Shown in pieces: positions 22,962 to 31,377 of a stretch of DNA of 38,475 nt. Under the pieces are notes generated by a model. The model did no database searches. It was not told the origin of the DNA and worked only from the letters and a program-made list of their open reading frames with translations. The first letter of the stretch is position 1. Each line of letters opens with the position of its first letter. This stretch comes from JBEBGV01 sp040081265 (GTDB taxonomy: Bacteria; Acidobacteriota; Vicinamibacteria; Vicinamibacterales; UBA2999): the NCBI GenBank assembly GCA_040081265.1, contig JBEBGV010000043.1, positions 1-38,475 of the forward strand, read 5' to 3'. Position numbers and translations under genes: made by a program.

Positions 22962-23855
22962 CTAGCGCGCAAAGATCAGCGCCATACCCAGAATCACCAT
23001 CAGCGCTCCACCCCACGCGCCCGCAGCGGGCCGCTGGCCGGTGCGCAGCCAGATCATCGGAAGAATGATGACCGGAGAGGTGGCAGAAAGCGTGGAGATG
23101 ATGCCGACATCGCCGCCCGACAGCGCATACAGCAGCAAGGTCATGCCGATGGCCAGCGCGAGGATGCCGCTCAGTGCCGTGACGGCGACTACACCCGGCG
23201 TCAGCGGACCCTTCTGCGCGATCGCAGGGATGGGCAGGCGCAGCACCGCCGTCAACGACATGGCGCTGATCGACACCCGCAGCAACGACGCGGCGAAGGG
23301 ATCGAGGCCTGACGCCATCACCGGCCGCATGATGAGCGACGCCACCGCCTGGCACATGGCCGCGGCCAGCCCGAGGCCAACGCCCACCCACAGCGCGCCC
23401 CGTACGTCCTCCCACCGGTGCGACTGCCCGCTGTGATTACCGAAGTAGATCGCCAGCGCGACCCCCGCAAAGGTGAATGCGACACCGAGCACGGCCTGGG
23501 GCGGCAGTGCCTCGCCCAGGACGGTCCAGCCCAGCACCGCGGCCAGCGGCGCGTTCATCGCGAACAGGATGCTGGATCGCCGTGGGCCGACGCGGTTGAG
23601 CGACGCAAACAACAGGGTGTCGCCGGCAAAGATGCCGATCAGGCCAGAAATGAGGATCGGCGTGATGTTGCCGCCATTCAGTTGCTGCCAGCTTCCCGAG
23701 ACGCCGACGTAAACGGCCAGCATCAGCGTCACGAAGATCTGCCGCAGGCGATTGAACGCGAAGGCGCCCAGGTGTCCGGCCGGCCCCCTCGAAATCAGTG
23801 ACGTCAGCGCCCAGCAGGTGGCCGCGCCGAGCGCGGCGAGCTCGTAGATCATCAT
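22962..23855 (-). CDS. EamA/DMT-family transporter
   Basis: This 297-residue protein has ten predicted transmembrane helices in two EamA repeats. The first repeat has ATCWALTSLISRG, FNRLRQIFVTLMLAVY and PRRSSILFAMNAPLAAVLGWTVLGEALPP. The second starts near GALWVGVGLGLAAAMCQAVASLIMR and ends GALMVILGMALIF. These are exporters or importers of drugs, metabolites or nucleotide sugars, and the substrate cannot be told here. The ATG at 23855 is preferred (AAGCTGAAG upstream is a weak Shine-Dalgarno); the frame extends to 23909. The gene lies head to head with the sensor kinase (58 bp apart) and tail to tail with the regulator. Confidence 0.92.
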   Translation of the reverse strand: MMIYELAALGAATCWALTSLISRGPAGHLGAFAFNRLRQIFVTLMLAVYVGVSGSWQQLNGGNITPILISGLIGIFAGDTLLFASLNRVGPRRSSILFAMNAPLAAVLGWTVLGEALPPQAVLGVAFTFAGVALAIYFGNHSGQSHRWEDVRGALWVGVGLGLAAAMCQAVASLIMRPVMASGLDPFAASLLRVSISAMSLTAVLRLPIPAIAQKGPLTPGVVAVTALSGILALAIGMTLLLYALSGGDVGIISTLSATSPVIILPMIWLRTGQRPAAGAWGGALMVILGMALIFAR

Positions 23856-23913
23856 CTTCAGCTTACGCGACACAACCTTCAACAGTTGGTGCCACAATGC
23901 TCCCGACACGCTG

Positions 23914-25188
23914 ATGCGACGCCTCTACATGCAGATCGCCGGTGGCGTGATCCTGGCGGTCATCGTCGGCTGGACCGCGGTGGGCCTCTTCATCCCGCGC
24001 ATGCGGTCGATGATGGAACAGGGACTCGCTGACCAGTTGCTCGGCAGCGGCCTTCGCGCCGTCGGCGCGCGCCTCGACGCAACGTCACCCGACCAGTGGG
24101 ACGCACAACTCGCCCAGGTGCGACGCGAAATCACCATTCCGCTGGCCATCGTGCGCAACGAGGATCTGCCAGATGGTCCGCCAGTGTCCCGGCTGCAGCC
24201 GACCATCGTGCACCCGGGTGGAGCCGATCTCGCCTCGATCTACATTCCGATGGCCAACCGGACCCATGTCATCGTGGCCGGGCCGTTGGAGCAGCCGCCC
24301 GTGGCGCCGCTCGTCGCGGTGGCGATCGTCTTCGTGTTCGTCCTCACCGTCACGGCGTCGGCCTTTGTCGGCGTCCCGCTGGTCCGGCGGCTGCGCAAGG
24401 TCAGCAGCGCCCTGGCGGATCTCGGCGGAGGCAACTGGGCCACACGCCTCGACGCCAACGCCGAGGGCGCGCTCAGCGAACTGGCCGAGAGCGTCAACGA
24501 GATGGCCGCGCAGCTCCACGAACAATTCCAGGAACGAGAGTCGTTGCTGCAGGCCGTGTCCCATGAGATCGGGACACCCCTGTCACGCATCCGGTTCCGT
24601 CTGGAACAGCTCGAGCAGGAAGCCAGCACTCCTGAGCAGCGCAAGCGGCTCGAGGCGCTGGCCGGTGACCTGGACGATCTGGATCAGCTCAGCTCAGAGC
24701 TCGTGGGCTGGATGGATACCGACGCGTCACAGCAGGCACGGCGCGATTTCGACGTCTGTCCGGTGCTCGAGTCACTGATTGAGCTGGAGTGTCAGCCGGC
24801 CGGGCGCACCCTGCATGCGTCGCTGACGTCGCCGACCAGACCACTGGTCATCCGTGCGGACCAGCGACAGTTCCAGCGCGCCATGGAAAACCTGCTCCGC
24901 AACGCGGTCCGCTATGCGTCCAGCGCCATCGTGATCGACGTCGCCGAAGCCGGGCGCGCCGTCTGCATCGAGGTGCGAGACGATGGTCCCGGGGTACCAG
25001 CGGATCAGCGCACGCGCGTACTGGAGCCGTTCGTGCGGGGTGATGGGCAACCGTCCACCGCGCACCGAGGTCTGGGTCTCGGTCTCGCCATCGTCCGGCG
25101 CATCGTCGCTGCGCACGACGGCATCGTCACGATCGGTGAAGCGCCTGAAGGCGGTGCGGCTGTCCGTACCACCTGGCCGCGCGCGTAA
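23914..25188 (+). CDS. RstB-like sensor histidine kinase
   Basis: This is a 424-residue membrane kinase. Transmembrane helix 1 is about 7-27, a short periplasmic domain about 28-128 follows, transmembrane helix 2 is about 130-152, and a HAMP linker lies at about 153-205. The H-box is AVSHEIGTPLSRIRFRLEQL (His217), the N-box MENLLRNAVRYA, G1 RDDGPGVP, and G2 RGLGLGLAIVRRI. The H-box followed by RIRFRLEQL is typical of the RstB subgroup. All catalytic residues are intact. It probably phosphorylates the OmpR-type regulator at 22224. The promoter must lie in the 58-bp gap shared with the transporter. Confidence 0.94.
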   Translation: MRRLYMQIAGGVILAVIVGWTAVGLFIPRMRSMMEQGLADQLLGSGLRAVGARLDATSPDQWDAQLAQVRREITIPLAIVRNEDLPDGPPVSRLQPTIVHPGGADLASIYIPMANRTHVIVAGPLEQPPVAPLVAVAIVFVFVLTVTASAFVGVPLVRRLRKVSSALADLGGGNWATRLDANAEGALSELAESVNEMAAQLHEQFQERESLLQAVSHEIGTPLSRIRFRLEQLEQEASTPEQRKRLEALAGDLDDLDQLSSELVGWMDTDASQQARRDFDVCPVLESLIELECQPAGRTLHASLTSPTRPLVIRADQRQFQRAMENLLRNAVRYASSAIVIDVAEAGRAVCIEVRDDGPGVPADQRTRVLEPFVRGDGQPSTAHRGLGLGLAIVRRIVAAHDGIVTIGEAPEGGAAVRTTWPRA

Positions 25189-25200
25189 GGTCCGGCGCGA

Positions 25201-25695
25201 CTACGCGTCCGCGGTGGGCCCGTAGATGCCGGGCATCGTGCCGCCCATCGCGCGGATGTAGGAGCTCAGCTGACCGCGATGATGAACCGAATGCTTGATG
25301 GTCAGCCCCAGCATGTTCACCGCGGGCGCCTTGACCATATCGAACAGGTTCAGCGTCGTGGCGAGCGCGTCGCCAGACATGGCGCGCACGCGATTGAGAG
25401 CCACCGGCACGTCTGCCGTGTACCGGGCAACCGCGTCGGCTGGCGTCATGATGCCGCAGGCGTCGGAATCGTCGGGTGGCGGCACGAAGACTCCGTCTGC
25501 GATGCAGTTCAGGAGCCACGCGTCTTCGAGCCCGAGGTGCCGGACGAGTCCAAGCCCGGTCTTACCCTTCGAATCGGGACGGTAGTCGAGCCGTGCCGCG
25601 GGAACCGCCTCGAGAACGCGGAGCGTCGTCGAAATTTCCTGTTCGAAGTCCGCGATGAGAAACGTGGCGATGGTCTTGGCTTCAGCAGCAGTCAT
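25201..25695 (-). CDS. DinB-family protein
   Basis: This 164-residue protein is a predicted four-helix bundle of the DinB/YfiT-like superfamily. Metal-binding His residues are suggested by VRHLGLEDAWLL (about 50-60) and the terminal IKHSVHHRGQLSSYIRAMGG. These proteins include damage-inducible proteins and thiol S-transferases such as the bacillithiol and mycothiol enzymes; the activity here is unknown. The start is fixed by AAGGAG 7 bp before the ATG at 25695. It is convergent with the kinase gene and divergent from the M48 gene. No SOS box was seen upstream. Confidence 0.9.
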   Translation of the reverse strand: MTAAEAKTIATFLIADFEQEISTTLRVLEAVPAARLDYRPDSKGKTGLGLVRHLGLEDAWLLNCIADGVFVPPPDDSDACGIMTPADAVARYTADVPVALNRVRAMSGDALATTLNLFDMVKAPAVNMLGLTIKHSVHHRGQLSSYIRAMGGTMPGIYGPTADA

Positions 25696-25773
25696 GGGCG
25701 GCTCCTTGGATTCATTGGTGGCGTTAGATTCTAGCGCGGCAATGGCACTGGATGGCTACGCCCGACCCCAGAC

Positions 25774-25779
25774 TATAGT
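25774..25779 (+). promoter_or_regulatory. candidate -10 element
   Basis: TATAGT matches the -10 consensus at five of six positions, 15 to 21 bp before the likely M48 start codons. No convincing -35 is found at 16-18 bp upstream, so the call is weak. Confidence 0.25.
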
Positions 25780-27237
25780 GTGGTTCTGACCAGCATGCAC
25801 ATGCCCGGCGTCGTCGCCGTCGCCTCACTCGCGTTCGTTGTCGCGTGCGCGACCAATCCCGCGACCGGGCAACGCGGGATCTCGCTGATGAGCGAGGCCC
25901 AGGAGATTTCGATCGGACAGGAGCAGGACGCCATCGTCCGACGCGAGATGGGCGTCTATGACGATGCGGCGCTGCAGCAGTACGTCAGCACCATCGGCCT
26001 GGCCCTGGCGAAGCTGTCGGAACGGCCGAATCTGCCCTGGCACTTCACGGTCGTTGACCAGGCCGCAATTAACGCGTTCGCGCTGCCCGGCGGTTACATC
26101 TACATCACCCGCGGCATCCTGCCGTTTCTGGCCGACGAGGCCGAGTTGGCCGGCGTGCTCGGCCACGAGATCGGACACGTCACGGCCCGTCACGCGGCGC
26201 AGCAGTACACGCGATCACTTGGCGGCCAGGTGGGGCTCCTCGTCGCCGCGATCTTCGTGCCGGCCACTCGCCCGTTCACCGACGTGTCTGCACAGGCACT
26301 CGGTGCGCTGTTCCTGAAGTACGGACGCGACGACGAGTTGCAGGCCGACCAGCTGGGTGCGCGCTATGCCGCGCGGGGGAACTGGGATCCTGCCGGCGTA
26401 GCCGGCATGCTCTCGACGCTCGGTCGGCTCGATGAAGCCTCGGGGGAACGCAAAGGCGTGCCGAACTGGTTGTCGACTCATCCTGAACCGCTCGCCCGCG
26501 TGAAGCAGATTCAGCCGCAGCTCGAGCAGCTCAAGGCCGGCCGCACCGATCTCGTGCGTAATCCGGCCGCGCTCGTCAGCCGGCTCGACGGGCTGATGTA
26601 CGGCGACAACCCGGACCAGGGCATCATTCGAGGCTCCTCGTTCCTTCACCCGGTCCTGCGCTTTCGCCTCGACTATCCGACCGGATGGGAAATCGCCAAC
26701 AGCCCGCAGCAGGTCGTGGCGAAGGCACCGGGCGCAGACGTCTTCCTGATTCTCCAGGGCGTTGATGAGCCACGCGGCGGCAACATCCAGGAGATCGCGC
26801 TGAGCAGCATGCAGGGGGCCGGCTTTCGCTCCGTGGAGGGCGAACGCGCGACCATCAACGGCCTGCCCGCCTTCGTCGGCCTCTATCAGGGTCAGATCGA
26901 AGGCCTGGGCGAGGTGGGCGTGCGCGCCGCACACATCCCGCACGGCGATCAGGTGTACATGGTGGCGGGGATCGCCCAGACGGGCACGTTCTCGCAGGCC
27001 AACGCCGCGTTTCTCTCGACGATCCGATCGTTTCGTCCGCTGTCGGCAGGCGAGGCCGAAGGCATCCGCCCGAGCCGTGTGGATTTGTACGTCGTGCGAC
27101 CCGGGGACACCTGGGCGTCGATCGCGGAGCGTTCGGGCGGGCTCGTCAAGCCGTCGACGCTCGCGATCATGAATCAGGCAGAGCCCTCGTCACCACCGCC
27201 GGCAGGCTCGCGGATCAGGATCGTCGTCGGCGGTTAA
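25780..27237 (+). CDS. M48-family metalloprotease lipoprotein with C-terminal LysM
   Basis: This protein has up to 485 residues. An N-terminal lipoprotein signal (VVAVASLAFVVAC, likely lipidated Cys23) is followed by the M48 peptidase domain, with INAFALPGGYIYITRG, the zinc site HEIGH (129-133) and the third ligand in DDELQADQLG. The middle domain (about 275-425, FRLDYPTGWEIA) is PsbP/DUF-like. A LysM-type peptidoglycan-binding motif closes the protein (about 434-483, YVVRPGDTWASIAERSGG). It resembles BepA/LoiP-type periplasmic quality-control proteases but has LysM instead of TPR repeats. The start may be GTG 25780, ATG 25795 or ATG 25801; the two ATGs look more likely. Its stop overlaps that of the convergent gene. 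Confidence 0.9.
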   Translation: MVLTSMHMPGVVAVASLAFVVACATNPATGQRGISLMSEAQEISIGQEQDAIVRREMGVYDDAALQQYVSTIGLALAKLSERPNLPWHFTVVDQAAINAFALPGGYIYITRGILPFLADEAELAGVLGHEIGHVTARHAAQQYTRSLGGQVGLLVAAIFVPATRPFTDVSAQALGALFLKYGRDDELQADQLGARYAARGNWDPAGVAGMLSTLGRLDEASGERKGVPNWLSTHPEPLARVKQIQPQLEQLKAGRTDLVRNPAALVSRLDGLMYGDNPDQGIIRGSSFLHPVLRFRLDYPTGWEIANSPQQVVAKAPGADVFLILQGVDEPRGGNIQEIALSSMQGAGFRSVEGERATINGLPAFVGLYQGQIEGLGEVGVRAAHIPHGDQVYMVAGIAQTGTFSQANAAFLSTIRSFRPLSAGEAEGIRPSRVDLYVVRPGDTWASIAERSGGLVKPSTLAIMNQAEPSSPPPAGSRIRIVVGG

Positions 27238-27791
27238 GGTTGTCGCTTCCGCTCGAGGAGCACCTTCCCGTAGGTCATGTCGACAACTCGCCAGCCCTGC
27301 TCCACCGCCGTCCTCAGCTCTCGATGGAACGTTCCGGTCCGCACTGCGGTGATCGTCAGGTACTCGAAGAAATCGCCCGGGGTTGCCGACTTCTCCATGA
27401 TCTCCACTTCGTTGGCATTGAAGACTGTGAGGCCCTTCTTCAGCATCGCCGTGTGAGGCACCACGCGAAATCCCTCGGCTGCCGCTGCGTTCATTTCCTT
27501 ATCGCCTGTCTTGGTCGAGGCCGTCGCCACCATGCGGTATTCAAACGGCGTTGACGGGGTTGCGGCGCGCTCGAGGAGCGCCTGGATGCGTTGACCGTTG
27601 TCTGATGTCGTCGACATCATGATGCGGAATCCCAGCTTGGCCGCCTCCGACAGCTCGTCTTCGAACGTCGCGAGCTTGCTGACCTCCAGGATTAGATACT
27701 GCTGATCCGGCTCGATCTTGACCTGCGCCGATGCCGTTCCGCCGGACATCGCCAGACCAACCACACCCAGCACAATTGCCATCGGTCGCAT
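27234..27791 (-). CDS. secreted protein of unknown function
   Basis: This 185-residue protein has a signal peptide (MRPMAIVLGVVGLAMSGGTASAQ). The body seems to contain three related segments beginning ILEVSKLATFEDELSEAAKLGFRI, MVATASTKTGDKEMNAAAAEGFRV and LTITAVRTGTFHRELRTAVEQGWRV. Each pairs a beta strand with an amphipathic helix ending G[FW]R[IV]. This matches DUF4177-like repeats (about 50 residues, strand-helix-strand). No function is known. The start is supported by AAGGAG 6 bp upstream of the ATG at 27791. The stop codon shares the bases TTAA with that of the convergent M48 gene. Confidence 0.8.
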   Translation of the reverse strand: MRPMAIVLGVVGLAMSGGTASAQVKIEPDQQYLILEVSKLATFEDELSEAAKLGFRIMMSTTSDNGQRIQALLERAATPSTPFEYRMVATASTKTGDKEMNAAAAEGFRVVPHTAMLKKGLTVFNANEVEIMEKSATPGDFFEYLTITAVRTGTFHRELRTAVEQGWRVVDMTYGKVLLERKRQP

Positions 27792-27856
27792 CTTCGTCTC
27801 CTTCAATGGCAGGCTGACCCATGGCCACAAGAGTGTGCAGACAGTCAGCCTGCAGG

Positions 27857-28303
27857 TCAGCCGTCGCCCGTTCCGACGGTGACGGCGGGCAACCCGAACC
27901 GAGCCTGCAATCTCGTGTAAAGGCTGCCGAACAACGCCGTGCCCGCCAGCGCGCCGGCCAGCGCAGCCAGAGCGTACACCTTCCCCTCGCCGATGTTCAC
28001 GAAGATCGGCCCGGGGCACATCCCCGTGATCGACCAGCCGACGCCGAAGAGTACGCCGCCAACGAGGTTACCGCGGTGGGCAGGCCTGAGGTCCCATTGG
28101 AGGGGCTGGCCAGACAGGGTGCGGCCCCTCCGCCGGATCAGCCAGAGCCCAGGGGCCGTGAGGAGCACCGCTGTGCCGATGATTCCGTAGAGCTGAAACC
28201 GCTCGAACAGAAACATGCCCTGAATCATGTCGTAGTCGGCCGCGCCTGATCGGCTCAGCACGAATCCGAACGCAACGCCGAGCAGGACGTAGACGGCTGT
28301 CAT
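27857..28303 (-). CDS. YeeE/YedE-type transporter, second half (DUF6691-like)
   Basis: This 148-residue protein has about four transmembrane helices and the motif GVGWSITGMCPGPIFVNIGEG (about 87-107). The motif corresponds to the second pore segment with its conserved Cys in YeeE/YedE permeases, which import thiosulfate or related sulfur compounds. It follows the first-half gene by 10 bp. In some bacteria (for example the PmpA/PmpB type) the two halves are separate proteins that pair in the membrane. The sulfur substrate is inferred from the family. Confidence 0.88.
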   Translation of the reverse strand: MTAVYVLLGVAFGFVLSRSGAADYDMIQGMFLFERFQLYGIIGTAVLLTAPGLWLIRRRGRTLSGQPLQWDLRPAHRGNLVGGVLFGVGWSITGMCPGPIFVNIGEGKVYALAALAGALAGTALFGSLYTRLQARFGLPAVTVGTGDG

Positions 28304-28313
28304 GCGACGTTGC

Positions 28314-28835
28314 TCATGCAAACACCACGCGGAAGACCAGTTGCGTCGTGACGATGCCGCCGGCCATGAAGGCGAGCGTCGAGACGATGCTCGGGCCTTC
28401 GAGATTCGACATGCCGAAGATGCCGTGTCCGCTCGTGCACCCGCCGGCCAGGCGCGTGCCGAAGCCGATGAGAAGGCCGCCGCCGAACATCCACAGGAGT
28501 TTTCCCGCCGGCCCGAAGCCGATGGCCCGGTCGAAGAGCCCGAGATCCCACGTGAGCGCCCACCCACCGCTGGTGACCGCCGACAAGAACCCGCCGAGCA
28601 GGAGCCCGCTGACAAATGGCAGGCGCCAAAGGCGGCCGAGACGGACGCCCGCCCGCGTGAAATAGATCTGCGGCAGCGCGAGGCTGCACACGTCCTCGAA
28701 TCCCGTCGAGACGCCCAGGCGACGGTTGCCGACAACGAGCAGCGCCAATGTGATGATGGCGATGGCAGCGCCGGCGGTCGCCCAGTGCATCGGGCCGAGT
28801 GCGTGAAGGATGAGCATGACTAGAATGTCCCTCAT
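28314..28835 (-). CDS. YeeE/YedE-type transporter, first half
   Basis: This is a protein of about 173 residues with four or five transmembrane helices. The motif RLAGGCTSGHGIFGMSNLEGPS (near residues 137-158) is the signature of the first YeeE/YedE pore segment, with the conserved Cys. The start is uncertain: ATG 28835 has AGAGGG only 3 bp away, while ATG 28817 has GAGGG 11 bp upstream. Either choice makes it overlap or abut the divergent phosphorylase gene, so its promoter must lie inside that gene. The second-half gene follows directly. Confidence 0.87.
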   Translation of the reverse strand: MRDILVMLILHALGPMHWATAGAAIAIITLALLVVGNRRLGVSTGFEDVCSLALPQIYFTRAGVRLGRLWRLPFVSGLLLGGFLSAVTSGGWALTWDLGLFDRAIGFGPAGKLLWMFGGGLLIGFGTRLAGGCTSGHGIFGMSNLEGPSIVSTLAFMAGGIVTTQLVFRVVFA

Positions 28836-30348
28836 GGACCCTCTCGCCGGCAACACCGTGCTTCTCAAACGTATGGGCATCGACACGCATGAGGAACCGA
28901 TTGTCTATATGCGCGCCGACGGTCAGGTCTGTCGATCCGAGGGCTTCTCCGCGCACTCCCGCGTCAGGATCACAACGGAGCGCGCGTCGATCATCGCGAC
29001 ACTCAACCTCGTCCGCGATGGCTTTGTGCTGCCGGCGGAAGCTGGACTGTCCGAAGCCGCGTGGAAGCTCCTGAATGCCACGCCGGGTCAGACCGCCGGC
29101 CTGTCGCATCCCAAGCCCGTCGAGTCTCTCGGGGCGGTGCGAGCCAAGATCTTCGGGCACGCCTTTCAGGACCAGCAGCTGGTGCGGATTCTCGAGGACA
29201 TCGAGGCGGGTCGCTACACTGACATCGAGCTGTCGGCCTTCCTGACCGCGTGTGCGGCGGCGGGGATGAGCCTGGACGAGGTTGTGGGGCTGACCCGTGG
29301 CATGGTCCAGGTGGGCGAACGTGTGACGTGGGACCATGCCGTCGTCGCCGACAAGCACTGCGTCGGCGGCCTGCCGGGGAACCGCACGACTCCCATTGTC
29401 GTGTCGATTGTGGCGGCCGCCGGCGTGTGTATTCCGAAGACATCATCGCGTGCGATCACGTCTCCAGCGGGCACCGCCGACGCGATGGAAACCCTGACCC
29501 GGGTCGATCTCAACCTCGATGCGATGCGCCGTGTCGTGGAGCGCGAGGGCGGATGTGTGGTCTGGGGCGGGGCCCTGCACCTCAGTCCTGTCGACGACCT
29601 CTTGATTCGCGTGGAACGCGCCCTCGACCTCGACAGCGACGCGCAACTGGTCGCCTCGGTGTTGTCGAAGAAGGTCGCGGCTGGCTCGACGCATGTCGTT
29701 ATCGACATTCCGGTCGGACCGACTGCGAAGGTTCGCACGCCAGATGCGGCACACGCCCTCGCCCGTCTCCTCGAGCGCGTCGGGCACGACGTGGGGCTGG
29801 TGGTTCGCCCGGTCGTCACCGACGGCTCTCAGCCGATCGGCAGGGGCATCGGGCCAGCGCTCGAAGCCCGCGACGTCGTGGCCGTGACCCGTGGTGACCG
29901 TGACGCGCCTCCCGACCTGAAGGAGCGGGCAATTCTCCTCGCCGGTGAGCTGCTGGAGCTCGCCGGTTCGTGCGCCACCGGACACGGGACGTCACGCGCG
30001 CGTGCCTTGCTGGCCGATGGTCACGCCTGGCGGAAGCTGCAGGCGATCTGTGAAGCGCAGGGCGGAATGCGCACGCCCCCGGCCAGCACCCAGCAGTTCG
30101 AGCTGACCGCGTCAGCGAGCGGAGCCGTCACCGAATTCGACTGCCGGAGGCTGGCGCGCGCAGCCAAGCTCGCAGGAGCGCCGGCGGATCCTGCGGCAGG
30201 CATCGATCTCCATGTCCGTCTCGGTCAGCGCGTGGAGCGTGGCCAGCCTTTGTTCACGCTGCACGCGGAGAGCCCCGGAGAACTGGCATACGCCCGCGAG
30301 TATCTCACCGCGCACGCCGACATCGTGGTCATTGAGGCAGCGCCGTGA
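28816..30348 (+). CDS. thymidine/AMP phosphorylase family, long form
   Basis: This protein of about 510 residues is a nucleoside phosphorylase of the long class (thymidine phosphorylase type 2 and archaeal AMP phosphorylase), with an extra N-terminal domain of about 85 residues that ordinary DeoA lacks. The glycosyltransferase core has HAFQDQQLVRILEDIEAGRYTDIELSAFL, the phosphate-binding DKHCVGGLPGNRTTP, SSRAITSPAGTADAMETLTRVDL and SKKVAAGSTHVVIDIPVGPTAKV. A C-terminal pyrimidine-phosphorylase-type domain follows (DLHVRLGQRVERGQPLFTLHA). The start at 28816 has AAGGA 5 bp upstream; 28810, 28825 and 28834 are alternatives. The stop overlaps the PRPP synthetase start (GTGA). The coupling suggests phosphorolysis of nucleotides feeding ribose phosphates. 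Confidence 0.92.
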   Translation: MTRMSLMDPLAGNTVLLKRMGIDTHEEPIVYMRADGQVCRSEGFSAHSRVRITTERASIIATLNLVRDGFVLPAEAGLSEAAWKLLNATPGQTAGLSHPKPVESLGAVRAKIFGHAFQDQQLVRILEDIEAGRYTDIELSAFLTACAAAGMSLDEVVGLTRGMVQVGERVTWDHAVVADKHCVGGLPGNRTTPIVVSIVAAAGVCIPKTSSRAITSPAGTADAMETLTRVDLNLDAMRRVVEREGGCVVWGGALHLSPVDDLLIRVERALDLDSDAQLVASVLSKKVAAGSTHVVIDIPVGPTAKVRTPDAAHALARLLERVGHDVGLVVRPVVTDGSQPIGRGIGPALEARDVVAVTRGDRDAPPDLKERAILLAGELLELAGSCATGHGTSRARALLADGHAWRKLQAICEAQGGMRTPPASTQQFELTASASGAVTEFDCRRLARAAKLAGAPADPAAGIDLHVRLGQRVERGQPLFTLHAESPGELAYAREYLTAHADIVVIEAAP

Positions 30349-31235
30349 GCGCGCTGGTGCTCGCTCTCCCGGAGAGCGCGGCCCTCGCCCGGCGGGTCAG
30401 CACACTCGCCGCGATGCCGCTCGGGGTCGTGGAGACACGCCAGTTTCCGGACGGCGAGACCTATCTGCGGATCGACACGGAGTGCGCTGACAAGAGTGTC
30501 GTCCTGGTCTGCACGCTGGACCGTCCGGACCACAAACTTCTCCCGCTCGTGTTCCTGGCCGACGCCGCACGCGCGCTGGGCGCCAGACGTGTGGGCCTCG
30601 TGGCACCGTATCTGGCCTACCTGCGCCAGGACCGCCAGTTTCGCCCCGGCGAGGCCGTGACATCCCGGACGTTCGCGCGGCTCTTGTCAGCGCACGTGGA
30701 TTGGCTGGTCACGATCGACCCGCACCTGCACCGCTACCACTCGCTGAGCGACATCTACGGCGTCCCGAGCCGCGTCGTCCACGCGGCACCCGCGCTGGCA
30801 GCGTGGATTGCCGCGCATGTCGATCGTCCGGTTCTGGTCGGACCCGACGCGGAAAGCGCTCAGTGGGTGACCGACGTCGCGGATCGCGTGGGAGCGCCGA
30901 GCGTGGTGATGCGGAAAACGCGGCACAGCGACCGGGTGGTCGAAGTGTCGGCACCCGACATGGAGGCCTATCATCAGCACACGCCCGTCGTCGTCGACGA
31001 CGTCGTATCCTCCGCGCAGACGATGATCGAGACGGTGAAGCGCCTCGTGGCCGCGGGCCTGCCGGCGCCGGTCTGTGTGGCGGTGCATGCGTTGTTCTCA
31101 GACACAGCCGGGCAGGCGGTGCTGGACGCCGGAGCGGCGCGGATTGCGACCACCACCTCCGTGCCGCACTCGACCAACAGGATCGACGTCGTCCCGGTCA
31201 TGATGTCGGCGATTGACGAGCTGGCTGACGTGTAA
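30345..31235 (+). CDS. ribose-phosphate diphosphokinase (PRPP synthetase)-like
   Basis: This 296-residue protein is of the PRPP synthetase family, which makes PRPP from ribose-5-phosphate and ATP. Motifs seen are QFPDGETYLRI near 32, APYLAYLRQDRQFRPGEAVTSRTFARLL (about 86-113), the TIDPHLHRYHSL loop (about 123-134), the catalytic-loop Lys and Arg in VMRKTRHSDRVVEV, and the PRPP-binding acidic pair in VVVDDVVSSAQTM (about 216-228). The last motif normally ends in a TGGT-like loop; here it is SSAQT, which may alter ribose-phosphate binding. The GTG start overlaps the phosphorylase stop. It is shorter than housekeeping PRPP synthetases (about 310-320), so a salvage role is likely. Confidence 0.88.
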   Translation: MSALVLALPESAALARRVSTLAAMPLGVVETRQFPDGETYLRIDTECADKSVVLVCTLDRPDHKLLPLVFLADAARALGARRVGLVAPYLAYLRQDRQFRPGEAVTSRTFARLLSAHVDWLVTIDPHLHRYHSLSDIYGVPSRVVHAAPALAAWIAAHVDRPVLVGPDAESAQWVTDVADRVGAPSVVMRKTRHSDRVVEVSAPDMEAYHQHTPVVVDDVVSSAQTMIETVKRLVAAGLPAPVCVAVHALFSDTAGQAVLDAGAARIATTTSVPHSTNRIDVVPVMMSAIDELADV

Positions 31236-31377
31236 GCGCGCGATTCTTTTTCCGTATCGTCGAACTATTTCCCGACCTCTCGAGTGATGTGCCCTGCACC
31301 TGCGCAGCGCTGGCATCGCTGTGGCTTTGGCGCGGCCCTTGCGGATCCCTCAACAGGACACATTGAAGGAGGCACCT

